NCBI GenBank assembly: GCA_011050085.1
Contig: DRGL01000001.1
Coordinates: 1 to 52,486, forward strand
Direction: 5' to 3'
DNA: 52,486 nucleotides
Source: Pricia antarctica
GTDB taxonomy: Bacteria; Bacteroidota; Bacteroidia; Flavobacteriales; Flavobacteriaceae
Shown here: positions 25,728 through 35,627 of the stretch, in pieces
How the letters are laid out: each line of letters opens with the position of its first letter
Position numbering within the stretch: position 1 is the first letter of the stretch
Position numbers and translations under genes: made by a program
The notes under the pieces: generated by a model
Told to the model about the DNA's origin: nothing
Seen by the model: only the letters and a program-made list of their open reading frames with translations
Databases searched by the model: none

Positions 25728-27242
25728 ATGAAAAGAATTTTCACTATCATGGCGTTGATTGCCTGTGCAATCACAAGCGCCCAAAATATAGATGATGTAC
25801 TTCGCTACAGCACCGAAAACGTACAGGGCACTGCTCGCTACCAAGGTATGGGCGGCGCTTTTGGAGCCTTAGGGGGGGACCTTTCGGCTTTGAGCACAAA
25901 CCCCGCTGGCGGGGCCGTTTTCAACAATAGTTTGTTCACCTTCACGGGGACTTATTATGATCGTAATGCCGATGCTGCCTATCAAGGTCTGACCACTACT
26001 ATAAATTCAAATTCCCTGGATATAAATCAAGTCGGTGGCGCCTTAGTTTTCAAGACTAAGAATCAAGATTCTAGATGGAAAAAGATATCGCTTGCATTAA
26101 ACTATGATATAGCTCAGACTTTTGACGATCGTATATCGGCAAGCGGACAAAGCAACGAAGGAATTGATAACTATTTTCTCGATTTTGCCGATGGGATTTC
26201 AACTGAAGATATTCGCACCCGTGACAATGAAACGCTAACCGAAGCCTATCTTGATATCGGTGCAGCCCAAGGTTTGGGATACCCGGCACAACAAGCTTTT
26301 CTTGGCTTTCAGTCTGGCATAATTGATCCAACCCCAGGTGACGATACGGAGACTACCTATATTTCAAATTCAGCAGATAGCCCTTTATTCCAAGATTTTA
26401 GGCAAACAGTTTCTGGACAGAATGGTAAATTTACCGTAAACGGGGCCACGCAATACGGAGAAAAATTTTACCTAGGCGCCTCAATGCATTTCCATAATGT
26501 ACTTTTTGATCGTTTGAACCGATATCAGGAGGAGGCTACCACTGCAAATGCCGAAGGAACCAGATTAACATTGGAAAATTTGTTACAGACAGAGGGTAGC
26601 GGATTTTCATTTGGCGTGGGGGCTATCGGAAAGTTGAGTGATTTTATACGATTGGGTGCGAGCTATCAGTCACCGACTTGGTATCGCTTAACGGATAACT
26701 TTACCCAACGAATCAGTTCTAATTATCGAAACCGAAATACGGAAATAGATGGCTCGCCATTTTTAGGCACCAACATTTTTGATTATCAAATTAAAACACC
26801 GGGAAAATTGACCGGAAGTATAGCAGCAGTATTCGGTAAAAATGGACTCTTGAGTCTGGACTACGGATATCAGGACTTTTCGAATGCGGAATTGAGACCT
26901 ACAAGCGATTCTTTTTTTGCAGCCGAAAATACCTTTATCTCTGAAAGACTAGGTACCGTTTCTACAGTAAGGCTCGGTGGAGAGTATCGAATTGAACGGC
27001 TAAGCTTGAGGGCGGGATATCGTTATGACCAAAGCCCATACGAAGATGGAAACATCATAGGTGACTTGGTTGGGGTTTCAGGAGGATTAGGGTATAATTT
27101 CGGTGGCAGTAGATTAGATTTTGCTGTAAACCGAACCGATCAAGACGTTCTCCGTTATTTTTTTGACACAGGAATCAATACCCCAGCAGTCGTTAACCAA
27201 ATCAATTTAAATTTTTCTCTGGGGTATACCCTGAACTTTTAA
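25728..27242 (+). CDS. OmpP1/FadL-family outer-membrane protein
   Basis: A signal peptide (MKRIFTIMALIACAITSAQ) is followed by 485 residues of beta-barrel sequence. The N-terminal plug-like segment YSTENVQGTARYQGMGGAFGALGGDLSALSTNPAG matches the OmpP1/FadL family, with the NPAG motif clear. The C-terminus (INLNFSLGYTLNF) ends in an aromatic residue as barrel proteins do. FadL proteins take up hydrophobic molecules such as fatty acids. Flavobacterial members are often loosely named hemin receptors, which sequence alone does not support. Confidence 0.9.
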   Translation: MKRIFTIMALIACAITSAQNIDDVLRYSTENVQGTARYQGMGGAFGALGGDLSALSTNPAGGAVFNNSLFTFTGTYYDRNADAAYQGLTTTINSNSLDINQVGGALVFKTKNQDSRWKKISLALNYDIAQTFDDRISASGQSNEGIDNYFLDFADGISTEDIRTRDNETLTEAYLDIGAAQGLGYPAQQAFLGFQSGIIDPTPGDDTETTYISNSADSPLFQDFRQTVSGQNGKFTVNGATQYGEKFYLGASMHFHNVLFDRLNRYQEEATTANAEGTRLTLENLLQTEGSGFSFGVGAIGKLSDFIRLGASYQSPTWYRLTDNFTQRISSNYRNRNTEIDGSPFLGTNIFDYQIKTPGKLTGSIAAVFGKNGLLSLDYGYQDFSNAELRPTSDSFFAAENTFISERLGTVSTVRLGGEYRIERLSLRAGYRYDQSPYEDGNIIGDLVGVSGGLGYNFGGSRLDFAVNRTDQDVLRYFFDTGINTPAVVNQINLNFSLGYTLNF

Positions 27243-27300
27243 TAACATAAGATAAACCGCTGAACTTTGGTGGAAATCTGGTAAGACCTTAAATTTAATG

Positions 27301-27335
27301 AAGCCGTCTCAAATCCCAATGAGATGGCTTTTTTT
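27301..27335 (+). terminator. Intrinsic terminator after the FadL-like gene
   Basis: An 11-bp stem (AAGCCGTCTCA with TGAGATGGCTT, one G-U pair), an 8-nt loop, then seven or more Ts. Confidence 0.88.
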
Positions 27336-27446
27336 GAATTCTATTCGAAGTGAATTTTCATTAGAGGGAGGCATCATGGTTTAAGGCGTTTCCAAGATAT
27401 TCTATTTTTAATCTTAACTTCTCAGAGAGGGAAAGTTTTAGAATGG

Positions 27447-28883
27447 CTAGCGCTTTAACGTAAAATGGGTGCGTGTAGATTTCGCAACTATAACTCCGTC
27501 AACTTGTCTACGATACTCTAAGCGAAACCAATAGTCTGAAGAAGGTAGTGGTGTTCCATTTATGGTCCCGTCCCAATCTGTATCGATGCCTAATTGAGCC
27601 ATCAACTTTCCATACCTATCAAAAACTAAAACTGTCGGATCAATTAAAGTTTCCATACCTCTAATATTCCAGGTATCGTTCATTCCGTCGGAATTTGGCG
27701 TGAAAAATTTAGGATAGCCTACTATCAAAAATTCCAAGGGTGCGGTAGTACCGCATCCACTTTTATCGTTGATGATTACTGTATTCATTCCGGGGGGCAC
27801 ATCGTTGAAAATACTGGCGTCTTGAAACTCACCTCCGTTTATCGCATATTCGAAATCCCCTTCGCCTTCAGCAAAAATTTCAATTTTGTTATTATCCGAA
27901 TTTAGGTTGAGATTAGAATTTAGTAGTTCGATTCTATCCAAACCGGGAGTACCATAAAAGGTTATAAAAATATCATCGGTCACATGACCAAAACTGGTTG
28001 TAATATCTATAAAATAGCGTCCGGAATCAGGACTTTCCACTATGATTTGGGTAGCTGACGGTCCTGAACCCAATGGGGCATCGATAGTACCATCATCATC
28101 ATAATCTACCGTCCAAGCCACATTCAGAATATCGGGACCCGCGGGAGAATTCAAAGCACTAAGGGGAATATCTGGATCTCCGTTACAGGCAATAATGTCT
28201 AGCCCCAGAAATTCATCCCTTAACGTACAGTCAAGTGCACTATCTTGATCGGCATCTACTGAACTACCGGTGAAAGTTAACTTAAAGTGCTCGGCCTCGT
28301 TGTCAAAATTCGTATTGTAGTTGTTAATTAGTATGTAGTACATTTCACCGGGCTGCACCTCTAACCATGGGGAATAGGTGTTACCATTACCTTCAGTAAC
28401 ATCATCGACAAAAACATCACCTTCCTGTCCGTTTACGGGATTTGTTCCGATACCCGTAAAGTTGGTTGTATTTACCTCATAGTTACAGGCGGCCACAGGA
28501 GCCGTACCCATACTAATTGCGTTGCAATCTGGATCAGGACCAAACACAATAAAATCCCACTCCGCTGTCGGGGTTCCTGAACCACCGACCGGTAAAGACT
28601 CGATGTCAAAACCCAGCTGACCTCCAGTTCCTGCGCGAAACACGAACCAAGAAGCATTGTTTTCAACATTGGCAGAACTAACACTTCCTTTTTCAAGACA
28701 ATCGTACATGCGAATGACATCGGGGTCGAAATCATCGATATCACCATTACCGTCGGCGTAGCCCATAATCGGAGCATCGGCACATACAGGAATAGCAGTT
28801 CGGCAATCGGGAGAATTCTGAGCATACAGTCCCATACTTATCAGAGAAAGCACGGTAAACAGCACAAATTTTATAGATTGCAT
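27447..28883 (-). CDS. T9SS type B cargo protein (gliding motility-associated C-terminal domain)
   Basis: Signal peptide (LFTVLSLISMGLYAQ), then a conserved N-terminal module (PDCRTAIPVC... SWFVFRAGTGGQLGFDIES), an Ig-like middle part, and at the C-terminus the type B sorting domain: FFTPNSDGMNDTWNI, FDRYGKLMAQL, WDGTINGTPLPSSDYWF, ending THFTLKR. The last domain routes the protein through the type IX secretion system. It is paralogous to the protein encoded upstream on the same strand. The exposed function is unknown; adhesion is a guess. Confidence 0.9.
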   Translation of the reverse strand: MQSIKFVLFTVLSLISMGLYAQNSPDCRTAIPVCADAPIMGYADGNGDIDDFDPDVIRMYDCLEKGSVSSANVENNASWFVFRAGTGGQLGFDIESLPVGGSGTPTAEWDFIVFGPDPDCNAISMGTAPVAACNYEVNTTNFTGIGTNPVNGQEGDVFVDDVTEGNGNTYSPWLEVQPGEMYYILINNYNTNFDNEAEHFKLTFTGSSVDADQDSALDCTLRDEFLGLDIIACNGDPDIPLSALNSPAGPDILNVAWTVDYDDDGTIDAPLGSGPSATQIIVESPDSGRYFIDITTSFGHVTDDIFITFYGTPGLDRIELLNSNLNLNSDNNKIEIFAEGEGDFEYAINGGEFQDASIFNDVPPGMNTVIINDKSGCGTTAPLEFLIVGYPKFFTPNSDGMNDTWNIRGMETLIDPTVLVFDRYGKLMAQLGIDTDWDGTINGTPLPSSDYWFRLEYRRQVDGVIVAKSTRTHFTLKR

Positions 28884-29083
28884 AGCGTCGAAATAATACA
28901 GGTGATACTATAACTATTTTAGACTCTGTTTAGTATGTTTCAACGGGAAAAATTGACAGTTAATCTATGAAAGGGACTACGTAGCTAGAACATATCAATG
29001 GTAGCAGGCAATGTATATCATTTTGGGGGAATCAGGTCTTGCAGTTCCCCGGTTGATGCAATGGCCCTTAAAGATTTTAACTT

Positions 29084-29105
29084 ATCCATTTCAAATCCAT
29101 TTCAA
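29084..29105. repeat. Short tandem direct repeat
   Basis: Two adjacent copies of the 11-mer ATCCATTTCAA followed by a partial third, just past the stop of the second type IX cargo gene. Probably replication slippage. Confidence 0.6.
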
Positions 29106-29115
29106 ACCCATTCAT

Positions 29116-30915
29116 TTACCGTTTCAAAGAAAAATGATTATCGATATATTTTGCCTCAACGGATTGTCCGTCACCGTTCGTATAGGTAAGCCGAAACCAA
29201 TAATCGGATTCGGGAAGCAGTCGTCCTCGAAATGTACCCACCCAGTTATAGGCAGTACCGTCTAGTTTGACGATTAACTTACCGTAACGATTGAAAATCG
29301 ATACCGATGGGTCTTGCAAAAGTTCAAGTCCGGAAATATGCCAAACGTCATTAACCCCATCATTGTTTGGCGTGAAAAATTTAGGATACCCGACAACAAC
29401 TATATGCTCTGTAATTGAACCGCAGCCCATAGGGTCGTTGATAGTTATTAAATGCTCACCAGGCAATACTTGGCTAAACGTGCTACTAGTTTGGTACGCG
29501 CCATAGTCTAATCGATATTCAAGAACGTTCGTTCCTTGGGCGAAAATGGTTACCCTATTGTTATTGCTCAAATCTTCAATTTCAATATCGGTAATTTCCG
29601 GAGGTCTAGAAATGCTCACAATTACGGTTCTTACAGTGCTACAACTTATACCAGACGCTGTATTGGTAGCCGTCAAACTATAGGTACCCGCCTGAAACAC
29701 TTCGATATTAGGTGTATTTTCTCCAGAATTCCAGCTATAGGTATAACCAGGGTTTGGATTCTTCGCACCTATTAGGATACCAGCATTTTCCTGACACAAA
29801 AAAGCTTCTTTGGGAAAATCAAGTAGTGGCGTTTCTAAATTAATCAATTGAAAACTTTGGGATACGTCAAAGCATCTTGGATTTTCGATAGATGATACCC
29901 GTACGAAAATAGTTTGTGCACCGAATTGCGTCGGATATTGTTTAGGCAATGCATGCATGCCGTTGGTCGCGTCTTCTAGAGAAGCATGATAACTTACAAC
30001 GAATTGCCCAGCATCTTGATTGCCTAGAATAATAGTGTCTTTTTGGGCAAAATCAACAACCTCCAAGTTGCTACAGGATGCCTCGTTACCCGGTGGAAAG
30101 GCCACGGGTATGGTAGAAAATGCTACTTGAACCTCACTAACGACCATGCTATTGGGCCGCTCTATTTCCACACGATAATTTGCCGACATGGAAACTTCAA
30201 GACTCGGATCATGTTCGCGTGCAATCTGTGAGAATCCGCTACCCTCGTCTTTGAACCATCTGTACTGCAAGGCATCGGAAATAGTTGCATTCAAAAGAAC
30301 CGACTCATTTCCACAAGCTGATATCGGTGGTCCAAGAAGGTTATCGACAATAGAACAATCGAGCGCATCATTAGGGTTGGTGATAAAAATATTTCCTGAA
30401 AACTGAATTGAAAATCCAGAATTTACATTGCTAAAATTATTGATGAACAGGTAATAGTCTTCTCCGGCTGTCACGTCTAGCCAATCTTCATATTGTACGG
30501 CATCCATACTACCGGTCGGTTCTTCGCCTACCCCAATAAAAGCACTACCATCTTGATTGTCAAAAAAGTTACAACGTATGGGCTGGCCCAAGGTATCGCA
30601 ATCATCGGTCTTATATACAGCAAAATCCCAATCCTCTTCGGCACTGATACGAATATTAAACCCAAGTTGACCGGAAGCTCCAGTTCGAAAGCGATACCAA
30701 GCGGAATTCGATTCGATCGTTCCATCCAAGGTTTGCTCTAGACATCCGCTTTTGGTAGCGCCGTTAAAGTCATCGTTGCCGTATCCGTTCGTACCTCCGT
30801 TTGTCGGGGTATTGTTACATATTGGAATAGCATTGGCACAATCTGGCGCCACTTGAGCTTGCATTATTGTCCCAAGAAATAGCAGGGTAAGGAAAAGTAT
30901 TGGATAACGGTTCAT
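29116..30915 (-). CDS. T9SS type B cargo protein, paralogue of the downstream gene
   Basis: Starts at MNRYPILF with a signal peptide ending TIMQAQ. The frame is open to 30987, but the promoter element at 30938-30945 supports the later ATG. It has the same N-terminal module as its neighbour (PDCANAIPIC..., SAWYRFRTGASGQLGFNI), an Ig-like middle region about 120 residues longer (YTYSWNSGENTPNIEVFQAGTY is typical), and the type B sorting domain (FFTPNNDGVNDVWHI ... HFSLKR). The two genes probably arose by duplication and diverged. Confidence 0.9.
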   Translation of the reverse strand: MNRYPILFLTLLFLGTIMQAQVAPDCANAIPICNNTPTNGGTNGYGNDDFNGATKSGCLEQTLDGTIESNSAWYRFRTGASGQLGFNIRISAEEDWDFAVYKTDDCDTLGQPIRCNFFDNQDGSAFIGVGEEPTGSMDAVQYEDWLDVTAGEDYYLFINNFSNVNSGFSIQFSGNIFITNPNDALDCSIVDNLLGPPISACGNESVLLNATISDALQYRWFKDEGSGFSQIAREHDPSLEVSMSANYRVEIERPNSMVVSEVQVAFSTIPVAFPPGNEASCSNLEVVDFAQKDTIILGNQDAGQFVVSYHASLEDATNGMHALPKQYPTQFGAQTIFVRVSSIENPRCFDVSQSFQLINLETPLLDFPKEAFLCQENAGILIGAKNPNPGYTYSWNSGENTPNIEVFQAGTYSLTATNTASGISCSTVRTVIVSISRPPEITDIEIEDLSNNNRVTIFAQGTNVLEYRLDYGAYQTSSTFSQVLPGEHLITINDPMGCGSITEHIVVVGYPKFFTPNNDGVNDVWHISGLELLQDPSVSIFNRYGKLIVKLDGTAYNWVGTFRGRLLPESDYWFRLTYTNGDGQSVEAKYIDNHFSLKR

Positions 30916-30937
30916 AAGTAGGTAGGCTTGGGTGAGC

Positions 30938-30945
30938 CAAAAATA
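30938..30945 (-). promoter_or_regulatory. TAnnTTTG -7 element before the type IX cargo gene
   Basis: Minus-strand TATTTTTG 22 nt before the ATG at 30915. A TTG 21 nt further upstream could be the -33 element. Confidence 0.6.
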
Positions 30946-31018
30946 ACATCGCTTTGCCCTTAACACCAATTTATGTTGTGTAACCATCTATAGGTGGCAT
31001 TAAGTGCCATATTATGTA

Positions 31019-31026
31019 TATCTTTG
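31019..31026 (+). promoter_or_regulatory. TAnnTTTG -7 element before folE
   Basis: Plus-strand TATCTTTG, an exact match, 113 nt before the folE ATG. It leaves a leader of about 105 nt, which holds a terminator-like structure. Confidence 0.55.
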
Positions 31027-31040
31027 CGGTCGTTTTCAAA

Positions 31041-31098
31041 CCTTTTAGAAACTAGCAAGAACCGATTCCCATGCGTTTGGGATTTTTGTTTTAAAAGG
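31041..31098 (+). promoter_or_regulatory. Structured folE leader, attenuator-like
   Basis: Between promoter and folE, TCCCA-tgcgtt-TGGGA (31067-31082) is followed by TTTTTGTTTT, a weak terminator shape. An outer 7-bp stem, CCTTTTA (31041-31047) with TAAAAGG (31092-31098), encloses the hairpin and would take up part of the T-run. This could be a leader that switches between two folds, but the inner stem is only 5 bp. Confidence 0.35.
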
Positions 31099-31139
31099 AT
31101 ATTGGGATTAATTTGACGCTAATACAATACTAGTTTAGG

Positions 31140-31826
31140 ATGCTTATGAAAATAGACAACACACTAGAAAAGCAATTCGATGAAATGGGCGAAGACCATA
31201 CTTCCGCAGCTGAAGATACGCCTCTGCGCGACGATGCCTTTGACTTGGATGATTCCGAAAAGATAGCCCGTATTCGAGGTAGTGTGCATGAAATTATGTT
31301 GACCTTGGGTCTTGATCTTGAAGATGACAGCTTAAAAGGCACACCGGATCGGGTGGCCAAAATGTTCGTCAAGGAAATTTTCGGGGGATTGCGTCCTGAT
31401 AAGAAACCCAAATCGTCGACTTTTGCCAATAAATATAAATACGGTGAGATGTTGGTGGAGAAAAACATCACCCTCTACTCTACTTGCGAACATCATCTAC
31501 TCCCTATAGTCGGTCGTGCGCATATCGGCTACATTTCGAATGGCACCGTGGTCGGCCTATCAAAAATGAACCGTGTCGTGGATTATTTCGCCAAACGGCC
31601 CCAAGTACAAGAACGTTTAAATATCCAGATCGTTCGAGAACTTCAAAAAGTATTGGGTACTGACGATGTGGCCTGTGTGATCGATGCCAAGCACCTCTGT
31701 GTCAATTCTAGGGGTATTCGCGATATTGAGAGCAGTACGGTCACCGCAGAATACGGCGGAAAATTTAAGAACGAAGACACACGCAGAGAGTTTTTGGATT
31801 ACATTAATCTGGAGACCCAATTTTAA
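31140..31826 (+). CDS. folE: GTP cyclohydrolase I
   Basis: Converts GTP to 7,8-dihydroneopterin triphosphate, the entry to folate and other pterins. Zinc ligands C116 and H119 (in STCEHHLLP) and C187 (HLCVNSRG) are present. GTP-binding and structural segments GLSKMNRVVDYFAKRPQVQERL and SSTVTAEYGG match the family. A second ATG lies two codons in. The acidic N-terminal 40 residues are not part of the fold. It begins the plus-strand run folE-cysS-yidD-lgt; cysS starts 15 nt later. Confidence 0.97.
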   Translation: MLMKIDNTLEKQFDEMGEDHTSAAEDTPLRDDAFDLDDSEKIARIRGSVHEIMLTLGLDLEDDSLKGTPDRVAKMFVKEIFGGLRPDKKPKSSTFANKYKYGEMLVEKNITLYSTCEHHLLPIVGRAHIGYISNGTVVGLSKMNRVVDYFAKRPQVQERLNIQIVRELQKVLGTDDVACVIDAKHLCVNSRGIRDIESSTVTAEYGGKFKNEDTRREFLDYINLETQF

Positions 31827-31841
31827 GCACACCCTTTTACT

Positions 31842-33323
31842 ATGCAAACCTACCAAAACCAATCCATCCAAATTTATAATTCACTTTCCGGAAAAAAAGA
31901 AGTGTTCAAAGCCTTGAACGAAGGGCATATCGGAATGTATGTGTGTGGTCCGACGGTATACAGTAACGTTCACCTAGGCAATTGCCGAACTTTTATGTCT
32001 TTTGACATGATTTTTAGGTATTTCAAACATTTGGGCTATAAAGTCCGCTATGTTAGAAATATAACCGATGCCGGCCACATGGTAGACGATGCAGAAGATG
32101 GTGAGGATAAAATCGCAAAAAAAGCCCGTCTGGAACAATTGGAACCTATGGAAGTAGTTCAACGCTACACCTTGGATTTCCATAATACCTTGGAAAAATT
32201 CAATCTACTGCCCCCTAGTATCGAACCTACTGCTACAGGTCACATTATCGAGCAGATAGAAATCATCAAAGATATTTTTGAAAAGGGATATGCCTACGAG
32301 GCCAATGGTTCGGTGTATTTTGATGTTGCCAAATTCAACGAAACCCATGATTATGGTCAGTTGAGCGGTAGGAAACTGGAAGACATGATTACCAACACCC
32401 GCGAACTAACGGCACAGGACGATAAGAAGAGTCCGCAAGATTTCGCCCTTTGGAAAAAGGCCGAACCCCAGCATATTATGCGCTGGCCCTCTCCTTGGGG
32501 AGACGGCTTTCCTGGATGGCATTTGGAATGCACGGTTATGAGCACCAAATATCTAGGCGAGACTTTCGATATTCATGGCGGGGGAATGGATCTCAAATTC
32601 CCACACCACGAATGCGAAATCGCCCAAGCCGAGGCGAGTTACGGGAAATCACCGGTTCGCTACTGGATGCACGCCAATATGCTTACCCTAAACGGAAAAA
32701 AAATGGCGAAGTCAACCGGCAATAATATCCTACCTGGAGAAATCTTTACCGGTGAAAATGAGTTGTTAAGCAAGCCGTTTTCAGCTTCCGTAGTGCGTTT
32801 TTTCATGATGCAGGCCCATTATGCCAGTATTCTTGACTTGAGCGACGATGCCCTTCTGGCATCCGAAAAAGGATTTACAAAGTTAATGGAGGCATTTGCA
32901 AGCGTTGGAGCCCTCAATACAGGGGATAAAAGTGATTTTGATATAAAATCATGGGAGCAGAAATGTTATGACTCCATGAACGATGATTTTAATACACCCA
33001 TTCTTATTTCCCATCTTTTTGAAGCCGTTCGACATATCAACTTAATTAAAGAAGGAAAGGAAGATATTTCTCAACTAGATAGAGACAACCTGCAACTTAC
33101 CCTAAACAATTTTATCATAGATGTGCTAGGTCTTGAACCAAATGCGACCAATGCGGCCGATACCGAAAAACTTTCTGGGGTGGTAGAAATGTTGATTCAA
33201 TTTCGGAAAGATGCACGGGAAAATAAAGATTTTGCCACTTCAGATAAAATTCGGGACCAATTGGCGGATTTAGGTATTCAGTTGAAGGATGGAAAAGATG
33301 GTACCACGTTCAGTGTGAATTGA
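31842..33323 (+). CDS. cysS: Cysteinyl-tRNA synthetase
   Basis: Charges tRNA-Cys. Class I features: zinc cysteine C35 in [13 protein letters not shown]-type motif HLGN at 44-47, zinc/recognition segment [19 protein letters not shown], and KMSKS-type motif KMAKSTGN near residue 285. It is full length at 493 residues. It starts 15 nt after folE, so the two are very likely co-transcribed. Confidence 0.97.
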   Translation: MQTYQNQSIQIYNSLSGKKEVFKALNEGHIGMYVCGPTVYSNVHLGNCRTFMSFDMIFRYFKHLGYKVRYVRNITDAGHMVDDAEDGEDKIAKKARLEQLEPMEVVQRYTLDFHNTLEKFNLLPPSIEPTATGHIIEQIEIIKDIFEKGYAYEANGSVYFDVAKFNETHDYGQLSGRKLEDMITNTRELTAQDDKKSPQDFALWKKAEPQHIMRWPSPWGDGFPGWHLECTVMSTKYLGETFDIHGGGMDLKFPHHECEIAQAEASYGKSPVRYWMHANMLTLNGKKMAKSTGNNILPGEIFTGENELLSKPFSASVVRFFMMQAHYASILDLSDDALLASEKGFTKLMEAFASVGALNTGDKSDFDIKSWEQKCYDSMNDDFNTPILISHLFEAVRHINLIKEGKEDISQLDRDNLQLTLNNFIIDVLGLEPNATNAADTEKLSGVVEMLIQFRKDARENKDFATSDKIRDQLADLGIQLKDGKDGTTFSVN

Positions 33324-33469
33324 AATGTGAAAAGGGAATTTGACACCAAGGCTCCGTAAGCTTCCTTTTCCTAAAAAGAGTTGCGACCGGAGTAATTGTT
33401 TCTGAATAGAATGACATCCAACTCATTAAAATTTCATCTTTGGGATTTTGACTTTTCGAAATTAAATCC

Positions 33470-33691
33470 ATGAAAAAAATTCTGATAGCACCTTTTGTTC
33501 TTCTAATTCGGTTCTATCAAACTGTTATTTCTCCCTATACACCAGCTACTTGCCGCTATTCTCCGACTTGTTCAAAATATACGTTAGATGCGCTTAAGAA
33601 ACATGGGTTATTTAAAGGTGGATGGCTTTCCTTGAAAAGAATACTAAGCTGCAACCCTTGGGGCGGTAGTGGCTATGACCCAGTGCCTTAA
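33470..33691 (+). CDS. yidD: Membrane protein insertion efficiency factor YidD
   Basis: 73-residue protein with an N-terminal amphipathic segment and the conserved [20 protein letters not shown] core, then [10 protein letters not shown], and [13 protein letters not shown] at the end, all hallmarks of YidD. It helps YidC insert proteins into the inner membrane. Here it sits before lgt rather than in the rnpA-yidC region. Confidence 0.95.
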   Translation: MKKILIAPFVLLIRFYQTVISPYTPATCRYSPTCSKYTLDALKKHGLFKGGWLSLKRILSCNPWGGSGYDPVP

Positions 33692-33759
33692 AACTCAAAC
33701 GGAAAAACCACTAACGGCAAACCCATTTTTGTATCTTAGCCGCTTCAAAACCGCACCAC

Positions 33760-34740
33760 ATGTATTTCTTGGGTATTATATGGAATCCGAACGAAACGCT
33801 TTTTTCGCTAGGTCCGATTCAGATTAAATATTACAACCTCCTTTGGATTGTAGCTTTTGGGCTGGGGTGGTTTATCATGAAACGTATTTTTTTAAATGAG
33901 AAGAAAACAGTCGAGCAACTCGACTCACTTTTCATTCATACCGTGCTGGCTACTATGCTCGGCGCGCGCCTTGGTCATGTGATATTTTACGATTGGCCAT
34001 ATTACAAAAACCATTTGTTGGAAATTTTACTTCCAATTCGTGAAAGTGATAATGGAACGCTTTTCGGCTTCATAAACGGTTATGAATTTACCGGTTTTAC
34101 AGGCTTGGCCAGTCATGGGGCAATTATCGGAATCTTTATCGGGGTATACCTATACATCCGAAAAAATGAAGGCTTTACCATGTTATGGTTGCTCGACCGT
34201 ATGGTAATACCGTCTGCAATCGGTGCTGCCTGCGTGAGGTTGGGAAATTTCTTCAACTCTGAAATCAACGGAAAAGTGACTGAGGCATCTTCAGCCTTTG
34301 CGGTAAAATTTATCCGCGATTCCGATGATATGCATCCAGCAAAGGCCTTGGCGATTACCAAGGAAAAAACGGTGAGTGCCGCGTATAATGCCATAGAAAA
34401 TAATCCTCAATTCTCTGAATATCTTAATGCAATACCCTACCGTCATCCGACGCAACTCTATGAAGGGGCCGCCTATTTTATAATTTTTATTATTCTCTAT
34501 TTTCTCTATTGGAAAACCGATAAAAAAAATAACAGGGGATTTCTTTTTGGCCTGTTCATGGTTTTATTATGGACGGTTCGCTTTTTTGCGGAATACGTCA
34601 AGAAAAGCCAGGGTGGCTTTGAAGAGTCACTAGGCTTACTCACTACAGGGCAATGGTTGAGTATCCCCCTTATTCTGGTTGGACTCTACTTTATGTTCGT
34701 GTATACACCTAATTCAAAAAACCACAAAAGCACCCTATAA
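33760..34740 (+). CDS. lgt: Prolipoprotein diacylglyceryl transferase
   Basis: Inner-membrane enzyme that transfers diacylglycerol to the lipobox cysteine of prolipoproteins. Seven or so membrane helices; the GARLGHVIFYDW segment near 70 and RLGNFFNSEINGK near 170 carry the conserved arginines and the Lgt signature, and HPTQLYEG carries the late histidine and glutamate. Two loops are longer than in E. coli (after RESDNG and around DDMHPAKALAITKE). This window alone has at least five likely lipoprotein substrates. Confidence 0.95.
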   Translation: MYFLGIIWNPNETLFSLGPIQIKYYNLLWIVAFGLGWFIMKRIFLNEKKTVEQLDSLFIHTVLATMLGARLGHVIFYDWPYYKNHLLEILLPIRESDNGTLFGFINGYEFTGFTGLASHGAIIGIFIGVYLYIRKNEGFTMLWLLDRMVIPSAIGAACVRLGNFFNSEINGKVTEASSAFAVKFIRDSDDMHPAKALAITKEKTVSAAYNAIENNPQFSEYLNAIPYRHPTQLYEGAAYFIIFIILYFLYWKTDKKNNRGFLFGLFMVLLWTVRFFAEYVKKSQGGFEESLGLLTTGQWLSIPLILVGLYFMFVYTPNSKNHKSTL

Positions 34741-34803
34741 TTTTTCCTGTCTTTGGGCCATCCTAAATCAATGCTAGTTATTCGTTTGCAAAAACCATAA
34801 TTC

Positions 34804-35292
34804 ATGAGAAATTTCAAACTGATATTTTGTTTTGCTTTTGGAGTAGTTATTCTGAACGCCTGTAAAGACAGTCCCGAAAGAAGCATAGAGACTGAACCTA
34901 TTTCCTTTACAAAGGAGGGAGAACTTAGCCTTTCGAAAGCAAAAACCGATTCTGTACTGGCAAAACTGAATATCGAAATTGCTGATAACGACTACGAGAC
35001 AGAAACGGGACTCATGTACCGAAATAGCATGGAAGATAATCAAGGCATGCTCTTTATTTTTCCCAATGAGGCCATGCATTCGTTCTACATGAAAAATACC
35101 GAATTCCCCTTAGATCTTATTTTCATCAAAAGTGACATGAGCGTGGCCAGTCTTCAAGAAAATGCAGAAGCCTTTAACGAAAACAGTCTATCCTCAAAAG
35201 TACCCGTACAATATGTATTGGAGGTCAATGCGGGCTTAGTGGAAAAGTGGACACTACAAATTGGTGATAAAATAGACTTTACAAAAGAATAA
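34804..35292 (+). CDS. DUF192 lipoprotein
   Basis: Lipobox LNAC with the lipidated cysteine at 20. The DUF192 domain is recognised from TGLMYRNSMEDNQGMLFIF, HSFYMKNTEFPLDLIFI and a C-terminal VLEVNAGLVEKWTLQIGD. The family is small, extracytoplasmic and of unknown function. It lies 63 nt after lgt on the same strand. Confidence 0.9.
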   Translation: MRNFKLIFCFAFGVVILNACKDSPERSIETEPISFTKEGELSLSKAKTDSVLAKLNIEIADNDYETETGLMYRNSMEDNQGMLFIFPNEAMHSFYMKNTEFPLDLIFIKSDMSVASLQENAEAFNENSLSSKVPVQYVLEVNAGLVEKWTLQIGDKIDFTKE

Positions 35293-35627
35293 TATGGAAA
35301 CCAAAGGTCTTGAAAAGAGTATACATGCTAAAGAAACGTTTACATCATATGGTCTATGGTATTTGCCCAATGAAGTTCTCTTTGGAAAAAGATAGTCCAA
35401 TTATTTTTTAAAGTTTTTGAAATCTTGATGCTTTTAATCCGCTCACCAAGAAGCCTATACGCAACGGGATACTTTAAATGGTCTATCTTAAGCAAATGGC
35501 TCGTAAATCTACCTGCTCCATTAGTTGCTTAAATTCAATCCATAACTGCCGATAGTTTTGTTTTTTAGACCCACTCCATACCGGCCTAATCTAAAATAGC
35601 CAAGGGTAGATTTTAAACGATATTCAA
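35293..35627. other. Intergenic stretch with weak open frames
   Basis: 335 bases with no gene I can support. A 33-codon frame starts with ATG at 35294, one base after the DUF192 stop. A start-less minus-strand stretch of 63 codons is open at 35340-35528. Neither is recognised; they may be chance or decayed coding sequence. Confidence 0.5.
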
